Source: Euonymus europaeus (lineage: Eukaryota; Streptophyta; Magnoliopsida; Celastrales; Celastraceae). From it: DNA of 64,000 bases. The position numbers were made by a program, and so were the translations under genes. The stretch lies in contig OY756961.1 of assembly GCA_963580455.1 (NCBI GenBank), positions 11,079,001 through 11,143,000 on the forward strand, in the 5' to 3' direction. Every line of letters begins with the position of its first letter. The stretch's first letter is position 1. Of the stretch, positions 24,579 through 37,011 are shown piece by piece. Below the pieces are notes generated by a model. That model was given only the letters and a program-made list of their open reading frames with translations. It was not told the DNA's origin and did no database searches.

Positions 24579-26969
24579 CGGTGTACACTTTTTATTGTTC
24601 TTCTATGTTAAATTTTACGAGTATAAGCTTCCAAGATTATTTCAATGGCAAAAGACCAACTTTCTATGACAAATGGACAAAACCGTTAAAATCTCCTCCA
24701 TAGAGAGAGTTGAGCAACTTCGGACAATCAAAGTTGCTCGGTGTACACTTTTTAATGTTCTTCTATGTCAAATTTTTTGAGTATAAGCTTCCAAGATTAT
24801 TTCGATGGCAAAAGACCAACTTTCTATGACAAATGGACAAAACCGTTACAAGCTCCTCCATAGAGAGAGTTGAGCAACTTCGGACTATCAAGGTTGCTCG
24901 GTGTACACTTTTTAATGTTCTTCTATTTCAAATTTTATGAGTATAAGCTTCCAAGATTATTTTGAAGGCAAAAGACCAACTTTCTATGACAAATGGGCAA
25001 AACCTTTAAAAGCTCCACCATAGAGAGAGTTGAGCAACCTCGGACCATCAAAGATGCTCGGTGTACAAGTTTTATTGTTCTTCTATGTCAAATTTTATGA
25101 GTATAAGCTTCCAAGATTATTTCGATGCCAAAACAGCAATTTTCTATGACAAATGGACAAAACCGTTAAAAGCTCCTCTAGAGAGAGAGTTGAGCAACTT
25201 CGGTCAATCAAAGTAGTTCGGTGTACATTTTTTATTGTTCTTCTACTTCAAATTTTATTAGTGTAAGCTTCTTAGATTATTTCGATGCAAAAACACCAAC
25301 TTTCTATGACAAATGGAAAAAACAGTTAAAAGCTCCTCGATAGAGAGAGTTGAGCAACGTCGGACCATCAAAGTTGCTCGGTGTACACCTTTTAATGTTC
25401 TTCTATGTCAAATTTTACGAGTATACGCTTCCTAGATTATTTCGATGAAAAAACACTAACTTTTTTTGATAAATGGACAATGCCGTTAAAAACACGTCTA
25501 TAGAGAGAGTTGAGCAACTTCGGACAATCGAAGTTGCTCGGTGTACACTTTTTACTGCTTTTTTATGTTAAATTTTACGTGTATAGGCTTTCAAGATTAT
25601 TTCGATGCCAAAACACCAACTTTCAATGACAAATGGACAAAACCGTTAAAAGCTCCTCCATAGAGAGAGTTGAACAACTTCGGACAATCAAAGTTGCTCG
25701 GTGTACAGTTTTTACTGTTCTTTTATGTTAAATTATACGAAAATAAGCTTCCAGGAATATTTCGATGCCAAAACACCAACTTTCTATGACAAATGGACAA
25801 AACCGTTAAAAGCTCCTCCATAGAGAGAGTTGAGCAACTTCGGACTATCAAAGTTACTCGGTGTACACTTTTTAATGTTCTTCTATGCCAAATTTTCTGA
25901 GTATAAGCTTCCAAGATTATTTCGATGGCAAAAGACCAACTTTCTATGACAAATGGACAAAACCTTTAAAAGCTCCACCATAGAGAGAGTTGAGCAACTT
26001 CGGGACATCAAATTTGCTAGGTGTACACTTTTTATTATTCTTCTTTGTCAAATTTTACGAGTATAAGCTTCCTAGATTACTTCAATGCCAAAATCCCAGG
26101 TTTCTATGACAAATGGAGAAAACTGTTAAAAGCTCCTTCATAGAGAGAATTGACCAATTTCGAACCATCAAAGATGCTCGGTGTACACGTTTTATATGTC
26201 AAATTTTTTGAGTATAAGCTTCCAAGATTATTTCGATGCCAAAACTGCAACTTTCTATGACAAATGGACAAAACCGTTAAAAGCTCCTCCATAGAGAGAG
26301 TTGAGCAACTTCGGACAATCAAAGTTGCTCGGTGTACAGTTTTTACTGTTCTTTTATGTTAAATTATATGAAAATGAGCTTCCAGGAATATTTCGATGCC
26401 AAAACACCAACTTTCTATGACAAATGGACAAAACCGTTAAAAGCTCCTCCATAGAGAGAGTTGAGCAACTTCGGACTATCAAAGTTGCTCGGTGTACACT
26501 TTTTATTGTTCTTTTATGTTAAATTTTACGAAAATGAGCTTCCAGGAATATTTCGATGCCAAAACACCAACTTTCTATGACAAATGGTCAAAACCGTTAA
26601 AAGCTCCTCCATAGAGAGAGTCGAGCATTTTCGGACAACTAAAGTTGCTCGGTGTACACTTTTTATTGTTCTTTTATGTTAAATTTTACGAAAATGACCT
26701 TCCAGGAATATTTCGATGCCAAAACACCAACTTTCTATGACAAATGGACAAAACCGTTAAAAGCTCCTCCATAGAGAGAGTCGAGCATTTTCGGACAACT
26801 AAAGTTTCTCGGTGTACACTTTTTATTGTTCTTTTATGTTAAATTTTACGAGAATGAGCTTCCAGGATTATTTCGATGCCAAAACACCAACTTTCATGAC
26901 AAATGGACAAAAACCGTTAAAAGCTCCTCCATAGAGAGAGTGGAGCAACTTCGGACAATCAAAGTTGCT
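24579..26969 (+). repeat. 15-mer HOR, copy 4 (2,391 bp)
   Basis: The full 15-monomer order resumes downstream of the 8-mers, including the short monomer at 26,140-26,290. Its length is 2,400 less only the 9 bp deletion; the one-base loss seen near 15,910 is absent here (CTCCACCATAG near 25,977). It may preserve an older state of the unit. Confidence 0.8.
26140..26290 (+). repeat. Shortened 151 bp monomer, copy 4
   Basis: The same deletion reappears once the 15-mer order resumes after the 8-mers. It has TTTTTTGAGTATAAGC where the copies at 13.7 and 28.4 kb have TTTTTTTAGTATAAGC. Confidence 0.88.
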
Positions 26970-28545
26970 CGGTGTACACTTTTTAATGTTCTTCTATGTC
27001 AAATTTTTTGAGTATAAGCTTCCAAGATTATTTCGATGGCAAAAGACCAACTTTCTATGACAAATGGACAAAACCGTTACAAGCTCCTCCATAGAGAGAG
27101 TTGAGTAACTTCGGACTATCAAGGTTGCTCGGTGTACACTTTTTAATGTTCTTCTATTTCAAATTTTATGAGTATAAGCTTCCAAGATTATTTTGAAGGC
27201 AAAATACCAACTTTCTATGACAAATGGGCAAAACCTTTAAAAGCTCCTCCATAGAGAGAGTTGAGCAACCTCGGACCATCAAAGATGCTCGGTGTACACG
27301 TTTTATTGTTCTTCTATGTCAAATTTTATGAGTATAAGCTTCCAAGATTATTTCGATGCCAAAACAGCAATTTTCTATGACAAATGGACAAAACCGTTAA
27401 AAGCTCCTCCAGAGAGAGAGTTGAGCAACTTCGGTCAATCAAAGTAGTTCGGTGTACATTTTTTATTGTTCTTCTACTTCAAATTTTATTAGTGTAAGCT
27501 TCTTAGATTATTTCGATGCAAAAACACCAACTTTCTATGACAAATGGAAAAAACAGTTAAAAGCTCCTCGATAGAGAGAGTTGAGCAACGTGGGACCATC
27601 AAAGTTGCTCGGTGTACACCTTTTAATGTTCTTCTTTGTCAAATTTTACGAGTATACCCTTCCTAGATTATTTCGATGAAAAAACACTAACTTTTTTTGA
27701 TAAATGGACAAAGCCGTTAAAAGCACGTCTATAGAGAGAGTTGAGCAACTTCGGACAATCGAAGTTGCTCGGTGTACACTTTTTACTGCTTTTTTATGTT
27801 AACTTTTACGTGTATAGGCTTTCAAGATTATTTCGATGCCAAAACACCAACTTTCAATGAAAAATGGACAAAACCATTAAAAGCCCCTCCATAGAGAGAG
27901 TTGAGCAACTTCGGACAATCAAAGTTACTTGGTGTACACTTTTTATTGTTCTTTTATGTTAAATTTTACGAAAATGAGCTTCCAGAATTATTTCGATGCC
28001 AAAACATCAACTTTCTATGCCAAATGGACAAAACCGTTAAAAGCTCCTCCATAGAGAGAGTTGAGCAACTTCGGACTATCAAAGTTACTCGGTGTACACT
28101 TTTTAATGTTCTTCTATGCCAAATTTTCTGAGTATAAGCTTCCAAGATTATTTCGATGGCAAAAGACCAACTTTCTATGACAAATGGACAAAACCTTTAA
28201 AAGCTCCACCATAGAGAGAGTTGAGCAACTTCGGGACATCAAATTTGCTCGGTGTACACTTTTTATTGTTCTTCTATGTCAAATTTTACGAGTATAAGCT
28301 TCCTAGATTACTTCGATGCCAAAATCCCAGGTTTCTATGACAAATGGAGAAAACTGTTAAAAGCTCCTTCATAGAGAGAATTGACCAATTTCGAACCATC
28401 AAAGATGCTCGGTGTACACGTTTTATATGTCAAATTTTTTTAGTATAAGCTTCCAAGATTATTTCGATGCCAAAACTGCAACTTTCTATGACAAATGGAC
28501 AAAACCGTTAAAGGCTCCTCCATAGAGAGATGAGCAACTTCGGAC
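26970..28545 (+). repeat. 15-mer HOR, partial copy 5
   Basis: The 15-mer order continues but one monomer, the TTTCAATGGC / AAAATCTCC type, is missing just after 26,970. The short monomer is at 28,371-28,521. A 2 bp loss occurs at about 28,530 (GAGAGATGAGC in place of GAGAGAGTTGAGC), right at the switch to the 6-mer block. Confidence 0.75.
28371..28521 (+). repeat. Shortened 151 bp monomer, copy 5
   Basis: This is the last copy of the 9 bp deletion monomer in the window, next to the switch into the 6-mer block. Confidence 0.88.
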
Positions 28546-29505
28546 AATCAAAGTTGCTCGGTGTACAGTTTTTACTGTTCTTTTATGTTAAATTATACGA
28601 AAATGAGCTTCCAGGAATATTTCGATGCCAAAACACCAACTTTCTATGACAAATGGACAAAACCGTTAAAAGCTCCTCCATAGAGAGAGTTGAGCAACTT
28701 CGGACTATCAAAGTTGCTCGGTGTACACTTTTTATTGTTCTTCTATGTTAAATTTTACGAAAATGGGTTTCCCGGATTATTTCGATGCCAAAACACCAAC
28801 TTTCTATGACAAACGGACAAAACCGTTAGAAGCTCCTCTATAGAGAGAGTTGAGCAACTTCAAACTATCAAATTTGCTCGGTGTACACTTTATAATGTTC
28901 TACTAAGTCAAATTTTAAGAGTATAAGCTTCCAAGATTTTTTTTATGCCAAAATACCAACTTTTAACGACAAATGGAAAAAACCGTTAAAAGCTTCTCCA
29001 TCGAGAGAGTTGAGCAACATCGGACAATCAAAGTTGCTCGGTGTACACTTTTTACTGTTCTTTTATGTTAAATTTTACGAAAATGACCTTCCAGGAATAT
29101 TTCGATTCCAAAACACCAACTTTATATGACAAATGGACAAAACCGTTAAAAGCTCCTCCATAGAGAGAGTTGAGCAACTTCCGACAATCAAAGTTGCTCG
29201 GTGTACACTTTTTGTTGTTCTTCTATTTTAAATTTTATGAGTCTAAGCTTTCAAGATTATTTCGATGGCAAAAGACCAACATTCTATGACAAATGGGCAA
29301 AACCTTTAAAAGCTCCTCCATAGAGAGAGTTCAGCAACTTCGGAACATCAAAGTTGCTCTTTGGACACTTTTTATTGTTCTTCTATGTCAAATTTTTTGA
29401 GTATAAGCTTCCAAGATTATTTCGATGGCAAAAGACCAACTTTCTACGACAAATGGACAAAACCGTTAAAAGCTCCTCCATAGAGAGAGTTGAACAACTT
29501 CGGAC
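28546..29505 (+). repeat. 6-mer HOR (960 bp), copy 1
   Basis: The block matches itself at an offset of exactly 960 bp. Diagnostic variants are AAAATGGGTTTCCC (28,761 and 29,721), TACTAAGTCAAATTTTAAG (28,912 and 29,872), and AAGATTTTTTTTATGCC just after it. The monomer carrying the last two is among the most diverged in the window. Confidence 0.85.
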
Positions 29506-30465
29506 AATCAAAGTTGCTCGGTGTACAGTTTTTACTGTTCTTTTATGTTAAATTATACGAAAATAAGCTTCCAGGAATATTTCGATGCCAAAACACCAAC
29601 TTTCTATGACAAATGGACAAAACCGTTAAAAGCTCCTCCATAGAGAGAGTTGAGCAACTTCGTACTATCAAAGTTGCTCGGTGTACACTTTTTATTATTC
29701 TTCTATGTTAAATTTTACGAAAATGGGTTTCCCAGATTATTTCGATGCCAAAACACCAATTTTCTATGACAAACGGACAAAACCGTTAGAAGCTCCTCCA
29801 TAGAGAGAGTTGAGCAACTTCAAACTATCAAATTTGCTCGGTGTACACTTTATAATGTTCTACTAAGTCAAATTTTAAGAGTATAAGCTTCCAAGATTTT
29901 TTTTATGCCAAAACACCAACTTTTAACGACAAATGGAAAAAACCGTTAAAAGCTTCTCCATCGAGAGAGTTGAGCAACTTCGGACAATCAAAGTTGCTCG
30001 GTGTACACTTTTTACTGTTCTTTTATGTGAAATTTTACGAAAATGACCTTCCAGGAATATTTCGATTCCAAAACACCAACTTTATATGACAAATGGACAA
30101 AACCGTTAAAAGCTCCTCCATAGAGAGAGTTGAGCAACTTCCGACAATCAAAGTTGCTCGGTGTACACTTTTTGTTGTTCTTCTATTTTAAATTTTATGA
30201 GTATAAGCTTCCAAGATTATTTCGATGGCAAAAGACCAACATTCTATGACAAATGGGCAAAACCTTTAAAAGCTCCTCCATAGAGAGAGTTCAGCAACTT
30301 CGGAACATCAAAGTTGCTCTTTGGACACTTTTTATTGTTCTTCTATGTCAAATTTTTTGAGTATAAGCTTCCAAGATTATTTCGATGGCAAAAGAACAAC
30401 TTTCTATGACAAATGGACAAAACTGTTAAAAGCTCCTCCATAGAGAGAGTTGAACAACTTCGGAC
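29506..30465 (+). repeat. 6-mer HOR (960 bp), copy 2
   Basis: This second copy differs from copy 1 by scattered single bases, for example CCCAGATTAT for CCCGGATTAT at 29,731. The match ends near 30,465, where the sequence switches to family 1. Confidence 0.85.
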
Positions 30466-31734
30466 TATCAAAGTTGCTCGGTGTACACGTTTTATTGTTC
30501 TTCTATGTCAAATTTTCTGAGTATAAGCTTCCAAGATTATTTCGATGCCAAAACAGCAACTTTCTATGACAAACGGACAAAACCATTAAAAGCTCCTCCA
30601 TAGAGAGAGTTGAGCAACTTCGGACAATCAAAGTTGTTCGGTGTACACTTTTTATTGTTCTTCTACTTCAAATTTTATGAGTGTAAGCTTCTTAGATTAT
30701 TTCGATGCAAAAACACCAACTTTCTATGACAAATGGAAAAAATAGTTAAAAGCTCAACCATAGAGAGAGTTGAACAACGTCGGACCATCAAAGTTTCTCG
30801 ATATACACCTTTTAATGTTCTTCTATGTCAAATTTTACGAGTATACGCTTCATAGATTATTTCGATGAAAAAACCCTAACTTTCTTTGATAAATGGACAA
30901 AGCCGTTAAAAGCACGTCTATAGAGAGACTTAAGCAACTTCGGACAATAGAAGTTGCTCGGTGTACACTTTTTACTGCTTTTTTATGTTAAATTTTACGT
31001 GTATAGGCTTCCAAGATTATTTCGATGCCAAAACACCAACTTTCAATGACAAATGGACAAAACCGTTAAAAGCTCCTCCATAGAGAGAGTTGAGAAACTT
31101 CGGACAATCAAAGTTGCTCGGTGTACACTTTTTATTGTTCTTTTATGTTAAATTTTACGAAAATGAGCTTCCAGGATCATTTCGATGCCAAAACACCAAC
31201 TTTCTATGACAAATGGACAAAACCGTTAAAAGCTCCTCCATAGAGAGAGTTGAGTAACTTCGGACAATCAAAGTTTCTCGGTATACACTTTTTATTGTTC
31301 TTTTATGTTAAATTTTACGAAAATGAGCTTCCAGGATTATTTCGATGCAAAAACACCAACTTTCTATGACAAATGGACAAAACCGTTAAAATCTCGTCCA
31401 TAGAGAGAGTTGAGCAACTTCGGACTATCAAAGTTGCTCGGTGTACACTTTTTACTGTTCTTCTATGTCAAATTTTTTGAGAATAAGCTTCCATGATTAT
31501 TTCGATGGCAAAAGACCAACTTCTATGAAAAATGGAGAAAACCGTTAAAAGCTTCTCCATAGAGAGAGTTGAGCAACTTCGGACTATCAAGGTTTCTCGG
31601 TGTACACTTTTTAATGTTCTTCTATGTCAAATTTTCTGAGTATAAGCTTCCAAGATTATTTCGATGGCAAAAGACCAACTTTCTATGACAAATGGGCAAA
31701 ACCTTTAAAAGCTCCTCGATAAAGAGAGTTTAGC
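30466..31734 (+). repeat. Family 1 patch and transition monomers
   Basis: The CGATATACACC monomer (near 30,798) and the ACTTAAGC variant near 30,928 identify family 1, B form, about 18 kb from its main block. A transition follows, with TTTGAGAATAAGCTTCC near 31,478 and the one-base shortened CCAACTTCTATG near 31,515, both also found at 38.7 and 60.3 kb. No repeated unit is complete here. Confidence 0.65.
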
Positions 31735-33973
31735 AACGCAGACCATCAAAGTTGCTCGGTGTACACCTTTTAATGTTCTTCTATGTCAAATTTTACGAGT
31801 ATGAGCTTCCTAGATTATTTCGAGGAAAAAACACTAACTTTCTATGATAAATGGACAAAGAGATTAAAAGCACGTCTATAGAGAGAGTTAAGCAACTTCG
31901 GACAATCGAAGTTGCTCGGTATACACTTTTTATTGCTTTTTTATGTCAAATTTTACGTGTCTAGGCTTCCAAGATTTTTTCGATGCCAAAACACCAACTT
32001 TCAATGACAAATGGACAAAACCTTTATAAGCACCTCTATAGGGAAAGTTGAGAAACTTCGGACAATCAATGTTGCTCGGTGTACACTTTTTATTCTTCTT
32101 TTATGTTAAATTTTACGGAAATGAGCTTCCAGAATTATTTCGATGCCAAAACACCAACTTTCTATGACAAGTGGACAAAACTGTTAAAAGCTCCTCCTTA
32201 GAGAGAGTTCAGCAACTTCAGACAATCAAAGTTGCTCGGTGTACACTTTTTATTGTTCTTCTATATTAAATTTTACGAAAATGAGCTTCTAGGATTATTT
32301 CGATGCCAAAACACCAACTTTCTATGACAAATGGACAAAACCGTTAAAAGCTCCTCCATAGAGAGAGTTGAGCGACTTCGGACTATCAAAGTTGCTCGGT
32401 GTACACTTTTTAATGTTGTTCTATGTCAAATTTTATGAGTATAAGCTTCCAAGATTATTTCAATGGCAAAAGACCAACTTTCTATGACAAATGGACAAAA
32501 CCTTTAAAAGCTCCTCCATAGAGAGAGTTGAGCAACTTTGGCACATCAAAGTTGCTCGGTGTACACTTTTTATTGTTCTTCTATCTCAAATTTTATGAGT
32601 ATGAGCTTCCAGGATTATTTCGATGCCAAAACACCAACTTTCTATGACAAATGAACAAAACCGTTAAAAGCTTCTCCATAGGGAGAGTTGAGCAACTTCG
32701 GACTATCAAAGTTGCTCGGTGTACACTTTTTAATGTTGTTCTATGTCAAATTTTATGAGTATAAGCTTCCTAGATTATTTCGATGGCAAAATCCCAAGTT
32801 TCTATGACAAATGGAGAAAGCTGTTAAAAGCTCCTTCATAGAGAGAGTTGACCAATTTCGGACCATCAAAGATGCTCGGTGTACACGTTTTATTGATCTT
32901 CTATGTCAAATTTTATGAGTATAAGCTTCCAAGATTATTTCGTTGCCAAAACACCAACTTTCTATGACAAACGAACAAAACCGTTAAAAGCTCCTCTATC
33001 GGGAGAGTTGAGCAACTTCGGACTATCAAAGTTGCTCGGTGTACAAATTTTATTGTTCTTCTATGTTAAATTTTACGAAAATGAGCTTCCAGGATTATTT
33101 CGATGCCATAACACCAACTTTCTATGACAAAGGGACAAAACCGTTAAAAGCTCCTCCATAGAGAGAGTTGAGCAACTTCGGACAATCAAAGTTGCTCGGT
33201 GTACGATTTTTATTGTTCTTTTATGTTAAATTTTACGAAAATGACCTTCCAGGAATATTTCGATGCCAAAACACCAACTTTCTATGACAAATGGACAAAA
33301 CCGTTAAAAGCTCCTCTATAGAGAGAGTCGAGCAACTTCGGACAACCAAAGTTGCTCGGTGTACACTTTTTATTGTTCTTTTATGTTAAATTTTATGAAA
33401 ATGAGCTTCCAGGATTATTTCGATGCCAAAACACCAACTTTCATGACAAATGGACAAAAACCGTTAACAGCTCCTCCATAGAGAGAGTTGAGCAACTTCG
33501 GACAATCAAAGTTGCTCGGTGTACACTTTTTATTGTTCTTCTATGTTAAATTTTACGAAAATGAGCTTCCAGGATTATTTCGATGCCAAAACACCAACTT
33601 TCTTTGAGAAATGGACAAAACCGTTAAAAGCTCCTCCATAGAGAGAGTCGAGCAACTTCGGACAACCAAAGTTGCTCGGTGTACACTTTTTATTGTTCTT
33701 TTATGTTAAATTTTACAAGTATAGGCTTCCAAGATTATTTCAATTGGAAAAGACCAACTTTCTATGACAAATGGATAAAACCGTTAAAATCTCCTCCATA
33801 GAGAGAGTTGAGCAACTTCGGACTATCAAAGTTGCTCGGTGTACACTTTTTAATGTTCATCTATGTCAAATTTTTTGAGTATAAGCTTCCAAGATTATTT
33901 CAATGCAAAAACACCAACTTTCTATGACAAATGGAAAAAACAGTTTAAAGCTCCTCGATAGAGAGAGTTGAGC
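31735..33973 (+). repeat. 14-mer HOR (2,239 bp), copy 1
   Basis: The unit is 14 monomers less one base; the missing base is in the GCAACGCAGACC monomer used here as the start. Other markers are TTATTTCGTTGCC near 32,933, GAGCGACTTCGG near 32,369 and TCTATCGGGAGAG near 32,994. The next unit follows at exactly 2,239 bp. Confidence 0.88.
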
Positions 33974-36212
33974 AACGCAGACCATCAAAGTTGCTCGGTG
34001 TACACCTTTTAATGTTCTTCTATGTCAAATTTTACGAGTATAAGCTTCCTAGATTATTTCGAGGAAAAAACACTAACTTTCTATGATAAATGGACAAAGA
34101 GATTAAAAGCACGTCTATAGAGAGAGTTAAGCAACTTCGGACAATCGAAGTTGCTCGGTGTACACTTTTTATTGCTTTTTTATGTCAAATTTTACGTGTC
34201 TAGGCTTCCAAGATTTTTTCGATGCCAAAACACCAACTTTCAATGACAAATGGACAAAACCTTTATAAGCACCTCTATAGGGAAAGTTGAGAAACTTCGG
34301 ACAATCAATGTTGCTCGGTGTACACTTTTTATTGTTCTTTTATGTTAAATTTTACGAAAATGAGCTTCCAGAATTATTTCGATGCCAAAACACCAACTTT
34401 CTATGACAAGTGGACAAAACTGTTAAAAGCTCCTCCTTAGAGAGAGTTCAGCAACTTCGGACAATCAAAGTTGCTCGGTGTACACTGTTTGTTATTCTTC
34501 TATATTAAATTTTACGAAAATGAGCTTCTAGGATTATTTCGATGCCAAAACACCAACTTTCTATGACAAATGGACAAAACCGTTAAAAGCTCCTCCATAG
34601 AGAGAGTTGAGCGACTTCGGACTATCAAAGTTGCTCGGTGTACACTTTTTAATGTTGTTCTATGTCAAATTTTATGAGTATAAGCTTCCAAGATTATTTC
34701 AATGGCAAAAGACCAACTTTCTATGACAAATGGACAAAACCTTTAAAAGCTCCTCCATAGAGAGAGTTGAGCAACTTTGGCACATCAAAGTTGCTCGGTG
34801 TACACTTTTTATTGTTCTTCTATCTCAAATTTTATGAGTATGAGCTTCCAGGATTATTTCGATGCCAAAACACCAACTTTCTATGACAAATGAACAAAAC
34901 CGTTAAAAGCTTCTCCATAGGGAGAGTTGAGCAACTTCGGACTATCAAAGTTGCTCGGTGTACACTTTTTAATGTTGTTCTATGTCAAATTTTATGAGTA
35001 TAAGCTTCCTAGATTATTTCGATGGCAAAATCCCAAGTTTCTATGACAAATGGAGAAAGCTGTTAAAAGCTCCTTCATAGAGAGAGTTGACCAATTTCGG
35101 ACCATCAAAGATGCTCGGTGTACACGTTTTATTGATCTTCTATGTCAAATTTTATGAGTATAAGCTTCCAAGATTATTTCGTTGCCAAAACACCAACTTT
35201 CTATGACAAACGAACAAAACCGTTAAAAGCTCCTCTATCGGGAGAGTTGAGCAACTTCGGACTATCAAAGTTGCTCGGTGTACAAATTTTATTGTTCTTC
35301 TATGTTAAATTTTACGAAAATGAGCTTCCAGGATTATTTCGATGCCATAACACCAACTTTCTATGACAAAGGGACAAAACCGTTAAAAGCTCCTCCATAG
35401 AGAGAGTTGAGCAACTTCGGACAATCAAAGTTGCTCGGTGTACGATTTTTATTGTTCTTTTATGTTAAATTTTACGAAAATGACCTTCCAGGAATATTTC
35501 GATGCCAAAACACCAACTTTCTATGACAAATGGACAAAACCGTTAAAAGCTCCTCTATAGAGAGAGTCGAGCAACTTCGGACAACCAAAGTTGCTCGGTG
35601 TACACTTTTTATTGTTCTTTTATGTTAAATTTTATGAAAATGAGCTTCCAGGATTATTTCGATGCCAAAACACCAACTTTCATGACAAATGGACAAAAAC
35701 CGTTAACAGCTCCTCCATAGAGAGAGTTGAGCAACTTCGGACAATCAAAGTTGCTCGGTGTACACTTTTTATTGTTCTTCTATGTTAAATTTTACGAAAA
35801 TGAGCTTCCAGGATTATTTCGATGCCAAAACACCAACTTTCTTTGAGAAATGGACAAAACCGTTAAAAGCTCCTCCATAGAGAGAGTCGAGCAACTTCGG
35901 ACAACCAAAGTTGCTCGGTGTACACTTTTTATTGTTCTTTTATGTTAAATTTTACAAGTATAGGCTTCCAAGATTATTTCAATTGGAAAAGACCAACTTT
36001 CTATGACAAATGGATAAAACCGTTAAAATCTCCTCCATAGAGAGAGTTGAGCAACTTCGGACTATCAAAGTTGCTCGGTGTACACTTTTTAATGTTCATC
36101 TATGTCAAATTTTTTGAGTATAAGCTTCCAAGATTATTTCAATGCAAAAACACCAACTTTCTATGACAAATGGAAAAAACAGTTTAAAGCTCCTCGATAG
36201 AGAGAGTTGAGC
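33974..36212 (+). repeat. 14-mer HOR (2,239 bp), copy 2
   Basis: This copy is nearly identical to copy 1 by eye. Visible differences are few, such as CACTGTTTGTTATTC near 34,485 in place of CACTTTTTATTGTTC, and CGGTGTACAC for CGGTATACAC near 34,157. So few differences imply recent duplication or conversion. Confidence 0.88.
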
Positions 36213-37011
36213 AACGCAGACCATCAAAGTTGCTCGGTGTACACCTTTTAATGTTCTTCTATGTCAAATTTTACGAGTATAAGCTTCCTAGATTATTTCG
36301 AGGAAAAAACACTAACTTTCTATGATAAATGGACAAAGAGATTAAAAGCACGTCTATAGAGAGAGTTAAGCAACTTCGGACAATCGAAGTTGCTCGGTGT
36401 ACACTTTTTATTGCTTTTTTATGTCAAATTTTACGTGTCTAGGCTTCCAAGATTTTTTCGATGCCAAAACACCAACTTTCAATGACAAATGGACAAAACC
36501 TTTATAAGCACCTCTATAGGGAAAGTTGAGAAACTTCGGACAATCAATGTTGCTCGGTGTACACTTTTTATTGTTCTTTTATGTTAAATTTTACGAAAAT
36601 GAGCTTCCAGAATTATTTCGATGCCAAAACACCAACTTTCTATGACAAGTGGACAAAACTGTTAAAAGCTCCTCCTTAGAGAGAGTTCAGCAACTTCGGA
36701 CAATCAAAGTTGCTCGGTGTACACTGTTTGTTATTCTTCTATATTAAATTTTACGAAAATGAGCTTCTAGGATTATTTCGATGCCAAAACACCAACTTTC
36801 TATGACAAATGGACAAAACCGTTAAAAGCTCCTCCATAGAGAGAGTTGAGCGACTTCGGACTATCAAAGTTGCTCGGTGTACACTTTTTAATGTTCATCT
36901 ATGTCAAATTTTTTGAGTATAAGCTTCCAAGATTATTTCAATGCAAAAACACCAACTTTCTATGACAAATGGAAAAAACAGTTAAAAGCTCCTCGATAGA
37001 GAGAGTTGAGC
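36213..37011 (+). repeat. 14-mer HOR, partial copy 3 and switch
   Basis: The 14-mer order continues, including the CACTGTTTGTTATTC variant shared with copy 2 (near 36,724). At about 36,890 it switches to the monomer with ATGTTCATCTATG, normally near the end of the unit, skipping the middle of the 14-mer in register. Confidence 0.8.

Noticed and set aside
28546..31734. Possible transposon or foreign insertion at the abrupt changes of HOR type
   Set aside because: Every segment is still the 160 bp monomer in register; there are no terminal repeats, target-site duplications or coding remnants.
32938..32954. A functional CENP-B box in the TTTCGTTGCC monomers
   Set aside because: Only the first eight bases agree; the required downstream A and CGGG positions do not match.
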